Source: Paraburkholderia atlantica
GTDB taxonomy: Bacteria; Pseudomonadota; Gammaproteobacteria; Burkholderiales; Burkholderiaceae
NCBI RefSeq assembly: GCF_009362785.1
Contig: NZ_WHNQ01000003.1
Location: 310,001-374,000, forward strand
DNA length: 64,000 nt
Direction of reading: 5' to 3'
A program made the position numbers and the translations under genes. The notes under the pieces were generated by a model. It was not told the DNA's origin, searched no databases, and worked only from the letters and a program-made list of their open reading frames with translations. Below, one piece after another: positions 7,997 through 16,856 of this stretch; the first letter of the stretch is position 1, and every line of letters begins with the position of its first letter.

Positions 7997-9118
7997 TCAG
8001 CCGGCCGCTACGCGGTCGAGATGAAAGTCGATATCGCCGAACATCTTCTCCATCATCGCCATCTTGCGGAAGTAGTGCCCCACCGGATATTCCTCGGTGA
8101 GCCCCATGCCGCCGTGCAACTGGATGCCCTGCGCGCAAACGAATCGATTGGCGCGCGCCGCAACGGCCTTGGCCGCCGAGATTACGCGGCTGCGTTCGGC
8201 CGCCGTGCCGTTCAGGTGCGCGATCCCGCAGTACAGCATCGAGCGTGCCTCCTGCGTGGCGACGAACATCTCCGCCATGCGATGCTGCAGCGCCTGGAAC
8301 TTGCCAATCGGCTGGCCGAACTGCGAGCGTCCCTTGATGTACTCCGAGGTGATCGCCATCACGGCTTCCATCATGCCGAGGCTCTCGGCCACGCTCGCGA
8401 GAATCGCGAGTTCCGTTGCTTGCGTGAGTACCTCCATCGCGCGATCCGGGCCGACGATCAGCGCATCCTCACCGAGCTCGACGTTGTGCAGGTCGATATC
8501 CGCGGCACGCGATCCATCGAGTAAGCGGTACGAACGGCACGTCACGCCCGCAGCGCGTCGATCGACGAGAAAAACGCCCACACCCTGCGACGCACCTTCG
8601 ACTCGCGCGGTCACGAGCAACTGATCTGCCGACGCGCCTGCGATCACCAGCGTCTTCGCCCCGCTGATCAGATAACCCGAGGCTGTCTTGAGCGCGTGCG
8701 TTCGTGCGTGACAGCCCACTTTGTATCGGCTGCCCGCTTCGCTGTCCGCGAGCGAAAGCAGAAGCTTGCCTTCGATGACGGCGGGAAGCAGTGTCTCGCG
8801 CTGACCCTGCGCATCGCCTCGCTCGATGATCGTCGCGCAAAGCAGCGCCGTCTGTACGACCGGCTCGAGCGCCATGCCGCGACCCAGCGCCTCCATCAGG
8901 ATCGCCGTTTCGACAAACGAACACCCGAGACCGCCGACGTCTTCCGGCATGGTCAAGCCGAGCCAACCGAGGTCCGCATACGCGCGCCAATGTTCGCGGC
9001 TGAAGCCCTCTTGCCCGGCCGCGATGCGCGTGCGCGCCTCGAATCCATACTCCTGCTGAACATAGCGCTCGGCGCCATCCTTCAGCATCAATTGTTCTTC
9101 GGAGAAATTGAAGTCCAT
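7997..9118 (-). CDS. Acyl-CoA dehydrogenase, short subunit of a pair
   Basis: 373 aa with the ACAD fold: N-terminal helices ([16 protein letters not shown]), middle beta domain around [15 protein letters not shown], and C-terminal helices with [21 protein letters not shown] and [20 protein letters not shown]. The MCAD-type catalytic loop (EGT) is absent; the C-terminus ends FHLDRVAAG. It lies 2 nt after the longer ACAD gene. This short/long pairing is the hallmark of heteromeric ACADs of steroid side-chain oxidation. Electrons would go to the ETF encoded at 20084-21768. Substrate unknown. Confidence 0.9.
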   Translation of the reverse strand: MDFNFSEEQLMLKDGAERYVQQEYGFEARTRIAAGQEGFSREHWRAYADLGWLGLTMPEDVGGLGCSFVETAILMEALGRGMALEPVVQTALLCATIIERGDAQGQRETLLPAVIEGKLLLSLADSEAGSRYKVGCHARTHALKTASGYLISGAKTLVIAGASADQLLVTARVEGASQGVGVFLVDRRAAGVTCRSYRLLDGSRAADIDLHNVELGEDALIVGPDRAMEVLTQATELAILASVAESLGMMEAVMAITSEYIKGRSQFGQPIGKFQALQHRMAEMFVATQEARSMLYCGIAHLNGTAAERSRVISAAKAVAARANRFVCAQGIQLHGGMGLTEEYPVGHYFRKMAMMEKMFGDIDFHLDRVAAG

Positions 9119-9120
9119 GG

Positions 9121-10323
9121 CTACAGTCCAAACGCCAGCTTGGCGATGATGTTCTTCTGCACTTCGCGCGCGCCGCCATAGATGGTGGATGCGCGAGCGA
9201 TCAGATAGCCCGACGTGCGGCCTCCGATGTATTCCGGCCAGTTTTCGTCGACTACCGGATCACCATGTGGCTCGCTGTGGTCGTCGAAACGCATCGCGCG
9301 AGGACCCAGTGCGTCCATTTGCAGCTGCGTCACACGCTGTTGCATCTCCGACCCGCTGATCTTCAGCGCAGAGACGACAGCGTCCAGATTGCGCTCGCTC
9401 TTCTCTTCAGAGAGGATGCGCAGCACGGACCATTCGAGCGCCATCAGGTCCGCTTCGACCTCCGCGACCTTGCGCGCGAACCCGGGGGTATCGATCAGGC
9501 GCACGCCGTCCACCATCTCCTGAGCGGCGATGTCTTTCGCGCGTTGCAGCTCGCGTTTGTTGAAGTACAGGAACGCGCTCGCCGTGCGCTCCTTTTCGAG
9601 CAGATACTTCGCATAGGTCCAGCCCATGCCAGCCTCGCCCACGAGATGCGTCTTCGGCACACGCACGTTCTCGAGGAACACTTCATTCAGCCCCTTGCCG
9701 CCCTCGATCGAGACGATCGGACGCACCGTGATGCCCGGTGTGTCCATCTTGACCAGCAGGAAGGAGATGCCGCGTTGCGGCTTGACCGTCGTATCGGTCT
9801 TGACGAGGAAGAAGCCCCAATCGGCAATCGTTGCGTCGCTGGTCCAGATCTTCTGGCCATTGATCACGTATTCATCACCGTCGAGCACGGCCGTGGTTTT
9901 CAGCCCGGCCAGATCCGAGCCCGCGTTCGGTTCCGAAAAGCCCTGGCACCAGAACTCGTCGCCACGCAGGATAGGCCCGAGGAAACGCTCCTTCTGCCAG
10001 TCCGACCCAAACGCGATGATGACGGGCGCCACCATCTGAGTGGACTGCCACCCGTAGTCCATCGCATCGGCGTTGTACAGCTCTTCCATGAAGATATGCT
10101 TGCGCAGCGCGCTCCAATCAGTGCCGCCATGTTCGGCCGGCCAATGGGGGGCGCCCCAGCCGCGCTCGTACAGAATGCGCTGCCATCTGCGGATATCATC
10201 GCGCGCGGGCGGATGCACGCCATCACGCCAGCGGCGCGAGATGTCGGCCGGTGCATGCTCGTTGAAAAACTTCCTGACTTCCTGACGAAATGATTCGTCT
10301 TCCTCGCTGTAGCCGAAATGCAT
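9121..10323 (-). CDS. Acyl-CoA dehydrogenase, long subunit of a pair
   Basis: 400 aa. Features are YSEEDESFRQEVRKFF at the N-terminus, the FAD/substrate segment WCQGFSEPNAGSDLAGLKT, GQKIWTSDATIADW, and C-terminal IYGGAREVQKNIIAK. The MCAD catalytic Glu position (YEG) is Gly (IYGG). An LLEKER motif occurs at the position used as base by isovaleryl- and long-chain ACADs. It forms a probable complex with the product of the next gene, 2 nt downstream. It should introduce the 2,3-double bond into a bulky acyl-CoA. Confidence 0.9.
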   Translation of the reverse strand: MHFGYSEEDESFRQEVRKFFNEHAPADISRRWRDGVHPPARDDIRRWQRILYERGWGAPHWPAEHGGTDWSALRKHIFMEELYNADAMDYGWQSTQMVAPVIIAFGSDWQKERFLGPILRGDEFWCQGFSEPNAGSDLAGLKTTAVLDGDEYVINGQKIWTSDATIADWGFFLVKTDTTVKPQRGISFLLVKMDTPGITVRPIVSIEGGKGLNEVFLENVRVPKTHLVGEAGMGWTYAKYLLEKERTASAFLYFNKRELQRAKDIAAQEMVDGVRLIDTPGFARKVAEVEADLMALEWSVLRILSEEKSERNLDAVVSALKISGSEMQQRVTQLQMDALGPRAMRFDDHSEPHGDPVVDENWPEYIGGRTSGYLIARASTIYGGAREVQKNIIAKLAFGL

Positions 10324-10401
10324 GCTTGACTCCTGAATCTCTTTCGTCTTCGTTTGTCTGCTCTGCCGCGCCGCCGTGCTGCGCTCGTGCGGGGTCTGCG
10401 G

Positions 10402-11181
10402 CTAGCGGCCCCTGAAAGCGGGTGCGCGCTTTTCTCTGGCCGCGAGCCGTCCTTCCGCCGCATCCTCGGAGTTCACGGCGAGCGCCACCGCGTTGAGTTC
10501 CTGAGCCAGAAACTCTTCCATGCTGCCCGTGTTCAACCTGAACAACTGCTTGGTCAGCCCGAGGGAAAATGTCGGGCCGGCCGCAAGTTCGCCAGCCAGC
10601 TTTTCGGCAGCCGCGTCGAGTTCGCCGTCTTCGACAAGATGACTGGCAAGACCCATATCGAGCGCTTCCTTGCCGCTCAGCCGACGGTTCAGATACATGA
10701 TTTCCTTCGCACGAAACTCGCCGCAATGACGCGCGAGCAGATGCACCATGCCACCTTCGGGCAAGGTGGCGCGCATCAGGAATGCGGGGATGAACTGCGC
10801 CGTATCCGAAACGACGAGCTGGTCGGCACATAGCGCAAAGCTCCATGCAATCCCGACCGCCACACCCCGTACCGCCGCGACCATTGGCTTGTTGAGGTTG
10901 TACAACCGCAGCGCGATCGTCTGATACACCGCCATCGATGCACGCGCGTGCGCCACACTCATCTGCGGCGGCGCGGCGCCGCTGCCCTTGATGTCGGCGC
11001 CGGCGCAAAAAGCGCGGCCTGCGCCGGTGAGGATCACCGCGCGAATCTCCGGGTCCTGTTCGATTCGATCGAGGTGACCGAGAATCAGCTGGAGCATCTC
11101 CGGCGTCAGCGCGTTGAGCTTCTCGGGGCGGTTCAGACACAGCGTCGCAACCGCGCCGTTCAATGTGAGTTCAACATCCAT
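10402..11181 (-). CDS. Enoyl-CoA hydratase/isomerase family protein
   Basis: 259-aa crotonase. Recognisable segments are LCLNRPEKLNALTPEM, the oxyanion-hole region AGRAFCAGADIKG, AVRGVAVGIAWSFALCAD, and TLPEGGMVHLLARH, which carries an acidic catalytic residue (PEGG). The C-terminus is the usual helical trimerisation region ending REKRAPAFRGR. It probably hydrates or isomerises an enoyl-CoA made by the downstream ACAD pair. The 78-nt gap to the next gene shows no clear signal. Confidence 0.88.
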   Translation of the reverse strand: MDVELTLNGAVATLCLNRPEKLNALTPEMLQLILGHLDRIEQDPEIRAVILTGAGRAFCAGADIKGSGAAPPQMSVAHARASMAVYQTIALRLYNLNKPMVAAVRGVAVGIAWSFALCADQLVVSDTAQFIPAFLMRATLPEGGMVHLLARHCGEFRAKEIMYLNRRLSGKEALDMGLASHLVEDGELDAAAEKLAGELAAGPTFSLGLTKQLFRLNTGSMEEFLAQELNAVALAVNSEDAAEGRLAAREKRAPAFRGR

Positions 11182-11229
11182 GATGTTCGGATCTTCGTTT
11201 GGGTTGGATTGGTCGCTTCGAACGACGGG

Positions 11230-12123
11230 TCAACTGCCGCGAGCGTGCAGCCGGATCATCCCGTCGCCGAACGGCTCGTCGCGGCGCTTGAGCGCTTCCT
11301 TGAGGCCAACCGCTTCCATGTCTGCCTTGAACTGCGCGCGCCGCGGCCCCTGGCTCTGATGAGCGCGAGCGTCGTTCTCCACCGCAATGCGTTGAAGCGT
11401 GCGCGAGCCGGCCAGCTCCAGGCCGAGGTTGACGATGCGCTTATTCGCAGCCAACAGATCGGCATCGACGAACGACAGACGGCGCGCCAGCTCGTTGACC
11501 TCCGCGTCGAGCTGCTCAACCGGCACCGCATCCATGACGAGGCCGATCTTCGCGGCGTCGCGGCCCGTCAGCGAGTCGCCGGAAAGCAGCAGACGCTTCG
11601 CCCACTGCGGGCCCACGTGATAGAACCACATATGCGCAGGCGGCGAGCCGTTCGCGCGCGTGGCGGGGAAACCGATCCTCGCATTGTCGGCGGCGATCAC
11701 CATGTCGCACGCGAGCGCCAGATCCGTGCCGCCCGCAAGACAGTTGCCATGCACCTGCGCGATGATCGGCTTGTGGATTTCGGCCATCAGATTGACCGTC
11801 TCCGACTGCCGCTCCATCGACCAGCAGTCGTCGTCGAAGCTGCGAATCGTGCCGCGATAGTCACCCGGATCGACGGCGTCCGCGGCACGGTCCGAATACG
11901 TCGTCACGAGATCGTAGCCCGCGCAGAAATCGCGCCCCGCTCCCGACAGCACGATCACGTTCACCGATTTGAGGTCGTCGGCTTCGAGCAACGCCGCTTT
12001 GAGCTCCTGCAGAAGCGGATTGTTGATGGCATTGCGCTTGTCCGGACGATTCAGCGTGATACGGGCAACACGTTCGGCTACTTCAAACTTCACGCATTCC
12101 GAACTCTTTAGCCATTTGGCCAT
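11230..12123 (-). CDS. Atypical crotonase (enoyl-CoA hydratase family)
   Basis: 297 aa from the ATG at 12123, which follows GGAGAGAATCGATC; an in-frame extension upstream overlaps the ligase gene and is not credible. Crotonase landmarks: ITLNRPDKRNAINNPLL, GAGRDFCAGYDL (oxyanion hole) and VHGNCLAGGTDLALACD. The usual PDxG catalytic loop is replaced by RANGSPPAHMWFYHVGP, and the protein is about 30 residues longer than its neighbours. It may therefore catalyse something other than simple hydration, for example C-C cleavage or isomerisation. Function beyond the fold is unknown. Confidence 0.85.
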   Translation of the reverse strand: MAKWLKSSECVKFEVAERVARITLNRPDKRNAINNPLLQELKAALLEADDLKSVNVIVLSGAGRDFCAGYDLVTTYSDRAADAVDPGDYRGTIRSFDDDCWSMERQSETVNLMAEIHKPIIAQVHGNCLAGGTDLALACDMVIAADNARIGFPATRANGSPPAHMWFYHVGPQWAKRLLLSGDSLTGRDAAKIGLVMDAVPVEQLDAEVNELARRLSFVDADLLAANKRIVNLGLELAGSRTLQRIAVENDARAHQSQGPRRAQFKADMEAVGLKEALKRRDEPFGDGMIRLHARGS

Positions 12124-12155
12124 GATCGATTCTCTCCAAATCAGGCGACTGCCAT

Positions 12156-13688
12156 TCACTGGGCAAACTGCTGGCGCAAACTCACCTTGCTGATCTTGCC
12201 GGTGGGCAGTCTCGGCAGCTCGTCGACGAAGGCGATGGCTTTCGGACATTTGTAGCTCGCGATCAGGCCGCGGCAGAACTCGATCAATTCGGCTTCGCCC
12301 GCATGCTCGCCCCGCCGCAACACAACGATCGCCTTCACGCACTCTCCCCACTTCTCGTGCGGCACGCCGATCACCGCCACGTCGACGACCGCCGGATGCT
12401 GCCCCAGCGCATCTTCGACTTCACGGCTATAGATGTTTTCGCCGCCGGAAATGATCATGTCCTTCTTGCGGTCGACGAGGAAAATGTAGCCGTCCTTGTC
12501 CTGGTAGCCCATGTCGCCCGAGCGGTACCAGCCGTCGCGCAGCGCTTCCACCGTCGCCACGCTGTTGTTCCAGTAGCCGCTCAACTGCGTCGCCGAGCGC
12601 AGCCAGACCTCGCCGGTCTGACCTTGCGGCAGATCGTTGCCCTGATCGTCGACGATGCGCAGGTCGATGCCGGGACACGGACGTCCCACCGATGCGAGGC
12701 GTCGTACCTGTTCCGGCGACCCTTGAGGCTTCACCTCGTGCGCAGGCAGCCAGCAGGCATTGCTCTCGGTCATGCCGTACTGCACCGAAAACACGGGGCC
12801 GAGCACCTGAATGCCACGCACAAGCAGTGGCGGCGGCACCGGTGCAGCCGCGGTGACGATGTTCTCGATGCTCGACACGTCATAGCTCGCCAGCTCCGGC
12901 ACGTCGAGGACCGCCTGAAGCATCGCGGCAACCATGAACGTGAAGGTGATGCGTTCTTTCGCGATCGTCTCGAGCATTTGCTTCGGATCGAAGGCGCGAT
13001 GTATGACCGTCGTGCCGCCCATCCACGCGACTGCATTGACGAAGCCGATCCCGCCGACATGGAACGCCGGCGTCGTCTGCAGCACACGCGTCTTGCCAGA
13101 AAACTCCGTCACGAGTGCGCAGCTTTCCGCGGTGACGCACATCGCATGATGCGTGCGCACGACCCCCTTGGGACGCCCCGTGGTGCCGCTCGTGTACATC
13201 AGGTACGCGTAATCCTCGGGATTCGAGCGGATCGGCGGCCCTTCCACCGGTCCGGCTAGCATCACCGCCTCGAACGAAACGGCCCAATCAGGCGCGTCGC
13301 CGATGCAGATGTACTGCTCGATTCCGGGCAGTTGCGAACGCAGTCCGTCCACGACATCGGCATACTGAGCCTCGAACACCAGCGCCTTGGGCGCCGCATC
13401 CTTCAGAATGTAGAGAATCTCCGCGGGCGCCAGCCGAAAGTTGACGGTCGCCAGAATAAAGCCGGCCCACTCGCATGCACGGTAGCTCTCGTAGTACTCC
13501 GCGCAGTTCATCGCGAGGATCGCCACCCGGTCCTGACGCCGCAGGCCACGCTGATACAGCGCGCCAGAAAAGCGTCGTGCACGCTCCGCCAACTGACTGT
13601 GCGTCAGACGCCGTTCCGCATACACGAGCGCCGTGTGGTCGGCATGCAAGCGAGCGTTTCGCTCGATCATCTCGCCAAGGGTTCTCAT
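12156..13688 (-). CDS. Acyl-CoA synthetase (AMP-forming, FadD-like)
   Basis: 510-aa ANL-superfamily ligase. Motifs: P-loop YTSGTTGRPKGVV (about residue 165), central VQYGMTES, the ATP-binding YRSGDMGYQDKDGY, VDRKKDMIISGGENIYSREVE hinge region, and the C-terminal catalytic Lys in LPTGKISK. It activates a carboxylic acid to its CoA thioester through an acyl-adenylate. It is the only clear CoA ligase in the window and is likely the entry point for side-chain or ring-acid degradation. The gene lies between crotonase and E2-core genes in the same operon. Confidence 0.93.
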   Translation of the reverse strand: MRTLGEMIERNARLHADHTALVYAERRLTHSQLAERARRFSGALYQRGLRRQDRVAILAMNCAEYYESYRACEWAGFILATVNFRLAPAEILYILKDAAPKALVFEAQYADVVDGLRSQLPGIEQYICIGDAPDWAVSFEAVMLAGPVEGPPIRSNPEDYAYLMYTSGTTGRPKGVVRTHHAMCVTAESCALVTEFSGKTRVLQTTPAFHVGGIGFVNAVAWMGGTTVIHRAFDPKQMLETIAKERITFTFMVAAMLQAVLDVPELASYDVSSIENIVTAAAPVPPPLLVRGIQVLGPVFSVQYGMTESNACWLPAHEVKPQGSPEQVRRLASVGRPCPGIDLRIVDDQGNDLPQGQTGEVWLRSATQLSGYWNNSVATVEALRDGWYRSGDMGYQDKDGYIFLVDRKKDMIISGGENIYSREVEDALGQHPAVVDVAVIGVPHEKWGECVKAIVVLRRGEHAGEAELIEFCRGLIASYKCPKAIAFVDELPRLPTGKISKVSLRQQFAQ

Positions 13689-13721
13689 CTCAATCCCGTC
13701 GTTGTTGTGTCAGATCGTCTG

Positions 13722-14537
13722 TTAACCTGCGAGCGCCTGCGGATCGGCCAGCACGGTGCCGATGAATGCGGCGAAGCGCGCTGCGTCGGCTCCGTTGATC
13801 ACGCGATGGTCATAGCTGAGCGAAAGCGGCAGCATCTTGCGCCAAATGACGCCGCCGTCATCCGCCGGCGCGGCCGCCAGCCGGGTTTTAGTCACGCCGA
13901 GAATCGCCACCTCCGGCGCATTGACGATCGGCGTAAAGCCGGTACCGCCGAAGCCGCCCAGCGAGCTGATCGAGAAGCAGCCACCCGACATCTCTGCCAT
14001 CGATAGTCCCTTCTCGCGGGCCTTCTGCGAAATTGCTGCAAGTTCCACCGAGAGTTCTTCGACACTCTTCTTGTCGCAATCGCGCAGCACCGGCACGAGC
14101 AATCCAAAGCGCGTGTCCACGGCGACCCCGATGTGGAAGTACTTCTTCAGAACGATGTTTTTGCCGTCACCGTCGAGCGACGCATTGAATTGCGGAAACT
14201 CCTGCAAAGCCCGCACCACGGCTTTGATCAGGAAGACGAGCGGGGTCAGCTTGACCGCCGGATTCGCCTCGTTGCGCGCCTTGCGATAGCTTTCGAGCGA
14301 CGTAATATCGGCGTCGTCATGATGGGTCACATGCGGAATCGTCAGCCAGTTGCGCGACAGGAAGGCTCCTGTGAGCTTCTGGATGCGCGACACCGGCTTG
14401 ACCTCTACCTCGCCGAATTCGGCGAAATCGACCTGCGGCCAGGGCGGCAAATTCGCACCGAACGCTGGTGCTGCGGCCTCGACCGAACCAGTATTCACGC
14501 TGGCCTGCGCTCGGGTAGCTACGGATTCGACACTCAT
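13722..14537 (-). CDS. 2-oxo acid dehydrogenase E2 core (acyltransferase domain only)
   Basis: 271 aa from the ATG at 14537; upstream in-frame sequence is the neighbouring lipoyl gene read in another frame. It comprises the catalytic CAT domain: SRIQKLTGAFLSRNW, VTHHDDADITSLE, VAVDTRFGLLVPVLRDCD, ISSLGGFGGTGFTPIVN and the active-site DHRVINGADAARF. There is no lipoyl domain and no recognisable peripheral-subunit-binding domain, both normally present in E2. The lipoyl domain is a separate gene 52 nt upstream. Together with E1alpha and E1beta it should decarboxylate a 2-oxo acid to an acyl-CoA. Confidence 0.9.
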   Translation of the reverse strand: MSVESVATRAQASVNTGSVEAAAPAFGANLPPWPQVDFAEFGEVEVKPVSRIQKLTGAFLSRNWLTIPHVTHHDDADITSLESYRKARNEANPAVKLTPLVFLIKAVVRALQEFPQFNASLDGDGKNIVLKKYFHIGVAVDTRFGLLVPVLRDCDKKSVEELSVELAAISQKAREKGLSMAEMSGGCFSISSLGGFGGTGFTPIVNAPEVAILGVTKTRLAAAPADDGGVIWRKMLPLSLSYDHRVINGADAARFAAFIGTVLADPQALAG

Positions 14538-14589
14538 CGCGGATGCCCCTTCAAACGACTCTTGAATAGCGTGACCGGCCTGTGGCCGA

Positions 14590-14820
14590 TCAGACGATTT
14601 CCGCCAGCACCGTGCCGACGGGATACACTTCGCCAACCTGGGCAACGATGCGCAGCGTGCCCGACGCCGGCGACTCGACTTCCTGAACCGATTTGTCGCT
14701 CTCGAGCGCGTAGAGAATCTGCCCTTCGCTGACGGTCGCGCCGTCTTCCGCCAGCCATTCGGCCAGCGTGCCTTCATTCATGGAAAAGCCCAGTTTGGGC
14801 AGCAGAACTTGTGTGGTCAT
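14590..14820 (-). CDS. Stand-alone lipoyl-domain protein
   Basis: 76 aa, essentially one lipoyl/biotinyl domain and nothing else. The lipoylated lysine is Lys43 in the hairpin ESDKS; flanking strands VLLPKLGFSMNEGTLAEW and GTVLAEIV close the barrel. It would act as a mobile swinging arm between the E1 (14865-16840) and E2-core (13722-14537) proteins. Free lipoyl proteins are usual for glycine cleavage H-protein but unusual for a 2-oxo acid dehydrogenase, where the domain is fused to E2. Confidence 0.92.
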   Translation of the reverse strand: MTTQVLLPKLGFSMNEGTLAEWLAEDGATVSEGQILYALESDKSVQEVESPASGTLRIVAQVGEVYPVGTVLAEIV

Positions 14821-14864
14821 GAGCTTGCTCTATTGATGATGGAAATTCTGGGGGGGCGCGCTCG

Positions 14865-15857
14865 TCATTTCAGCGTCGCGCGAACCGCCGCCTCGATGTC
14901 GGCCACGCCCGGTACGAACGCGTCTTCGAGCGGCTTGGAGAACGGCACGGGGCAGAATTGCGCGCCCACACGCTGCACCGGCGCCTTGAGTTCGCGAAAG
15001 AGTGCCTCGTAGATGCGCGATGCGATTTCAGCACCCACGCCGAACGGCTTGACGGCCTCGTGCACCACGACGGCGCGCCCTGTTTTGGCAACCGAAGTCA
15101 GGATGGTTTCGGTATCCAGAGGAGAGACCGTGCGCAAATCGATCACTTCACAGGCGATGCCGTCCTTGGCGAGCGCCTCCGCGGCGACCATGACCTCTTG
15201 AACGCGGCGGCTGTAACTGATCAACGTGACGTCCGTGCCCGCGCGCACGACATTGGCCTTGCCAAGTGGAATCGCCACGCCGCGCTCCGGCGCATTGCCC
15301 GGGTTCCAGTAGGTCGGCATGTTCTCGATGAACAGACAAGGGTCGTCATCGCGGATGCAGGACAGCATCAGGCCATACGCATCGGCAGGATTCGAAGGTG
15401 CGACGACCTTGATGCCTGCGACGTGCGCGAACCACGCTTCGAGGTAGTCCGCGTGTTGACCACCCGTGCCGAAGCCGGCACCGGTCATCGTGCGGACGAC
15501 GATCGGCACGTTGGTCTGGCCGCCCGACATGAAGCGCAATTTCGCCGCATGATTCACGATCATGTCCATCGCGACGGTCGTGAAGTTCATCAGCATGATT
15601 TCCGCAACCGGACGCATGCCGACCATCGAAGCGCCGATTGCCGCACCGATGATGGCCTGCTCCGAGATCGGCGTCGAACGCACGCGCGACGTGCCGTATT
15701 TCGACGACAGTCCCTTCGTTACGCCGACAATGCCGCCTTCCTGACCGTCGGCAACATCTTCACCCAGCACGATCACGTTGACGTCAGCGGCCATCGCGTC
15801 GTCAAGCGCGAAGTTGACCGCCTGGATGGTGTTGATGTTGGTTGGCATCTGGCTCAT
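14865..15857 (-). CDS. 2-oxo acid dehydrogenase E1 beta subunit
   Basis: 330 aa, transketolase-like pyrimidine-binding plus C-terminal domain. Landmarks: NVIVLGEDVADGQEGGIVGV, TPISEQAIIGAAIGASMVGM, GAGFGTGGQHADYLEAWFAH and VSYSR/VIDLRTVSPLD with VVVHEAVKPFGVGAEI. It forms the thiamine-diphosphate-dependent alpha2beta2 E1 with the upstream gene. The ATG at 15857 overlaps the E1alpha stop by 4 nt (ATGA). The pattern is of the acetoin/branched-chain type. No E3 gene is present, so the general cellular dihydrolipoamide dehydrogenase must serve. Confidence 0.93.
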   Translation of the reverse strand: MSQMPTNINTIQAVNFALDDAMAADVNVIVLGEDVADGQEGGIVGVTKGLSSKYGTSRVRSTPISEQAIIGAAIGASMVGMRPVAEIMLMNFTTVAMDMIVNHAAKLRFMSGGQTNVPIVVRTMTGAGFGTGGQHADYLEAWFAHVAGIKVVAPSNPADAYGLMLSCIRDDDPCLFIENMPTYWNPGNAPERGVAIPLGKANVVRAGTDVTLISYSRRVQEVMVAAEALAKDGIACEVIDLRTVSPLDTETILTSVAKTGRAVVVHEAVKPFGVGAEIASRIYEALFRELKAPVQRVGAQFCPVPFSKPLEDAFVPGVADIEAAVRATLK

Positions 15858-16840
15858 GCAAGCACCTCGTCCTTGAAGATGTCGCGACGAAGCTCCGCGA
15901 CATCGGGATATTCGCTCGACAACGTGAATTCGACCGCAGCGTCGATCTGCGCCTCGTGCCCGGCTTCCATCGCGGCCAGTTGCTCTTCGCTCGCATGCTT
16001 TGCATCGATGAGCCACTGGCGGAACAGCGGCACGGGGTCCCTGGCGACCCAGGCCGCCTTTTCGTGCTTGTCCATGTACGCGTCCGGATCGCCAAATACA
16101 TGGCCCTGAAAGCGGAACGTGTTCGCTTCGATCAGCGTCGGGCCGCCACCGTCGCGCGCACGCTCGACCGCCTCGCGCGCCGCCTTGTGCATCGCGATCG
16201 GATCGTTGCCGTTCACTGTCACGCCGGGCATCTGGTACGCGACGGCGCGTTGCGCGATATTGGCCACGGAGGTGCCGTAAGCGTATTTGGTGTGCTCGGC
16301 GTAGCCGTTGTTCTGGCAGACGAAAATCACCGGCAGTTTCCAGACCGACGCCATGTTCAGCGACTCGTGGAACGCGCCGATGTTGGATGCGCCATCGCCG
16401 AAGTAAGCGACTGCCACGCGCCGTTCTCCGCGAATCTGCGCGGCAAGCGCCAGGCCGTTCGCAATTGGCATCGAACTGCCGACGATGCCGGTCGTGACCA
16501 TCACACCGGACGCCGGATGGGTAACGTGCATCGGACCGCCCTTGCCCTTGCAGGTCCCGGTCACTCGTCCACCGAGTTCGGCCCAAAGTTCCTTGAGCGG
16601 CACACCTTTGGCAATCATGTCGTGAACGCCGCGGTAGATCGTGCAGATGTAGTCGTCATCGGTGAGACACACCGACATCGCCGACGGAATCACTTCCTGC
16701 CCGCGCGGCGAGTAGTACGGCATGACCAGCTTGCCGGCCTTGATCACGGCGCGAAAGCGCTCATCGTTCTGCTTGATGAGTGTCATGCGCCTGTAGATGT
16801 CGACCAGGACTTCACTGCTGGGCGGCTGATAGGCATTCAT
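15854..16840 (-). CDS. 2-oxo acid dehydrogenase E1 alpha subunit
   Basis: 328 aa. The ThDP/Mg-binding segment GDGASNIGAFHESLNMASVW...NNGYA is clear, preceded by GKGGPMHV and VGSSMPIANGLALA. EANTFRFQGHVFGDPDAYMDK is the typical phosphorylation-loop region of this family. It resembles acetoin or branched-chain E1alpha more than the single-chain pyruvate E1. It decarboxylates a 2-oxo acid and transfers the acyl group to the free lipoyl protein. It lies 16 nt downstream of the flavoprotein gene. Confidence 0.93.
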   Translation of the reverse strand: MNAYQPPSSEVLVDIYRRMTLIKQNDERFRAVIKAGKLVMPYYSPRGQEVIPSAMSVCLTDDDYICTIYRGVHDMIAKGVPLKELWAELGGRVTGTCKGKGGPMHVTHPASGVMVTTGIVGSSMPIANGLALAAQIRGERRVAVAYFGDGASNIGAFHESLNMASVWKLPVIFVCQNNGYAEHTKYAYGTSVANIAQRAVAYQMPGVTVNGNDPIAMHKAAREAVERARDGGGPTLIEANTFRFQGHVFGDPDAYMDKHEKAAWVARDPVPLFRQWLIDAKHASEEQLAAMEAGHEAQIDAAVEFTLSSEYPDVAELRRDIFKDEVLA

Positions 16841-16856
16841 TCGTCACTCTCCTGTG

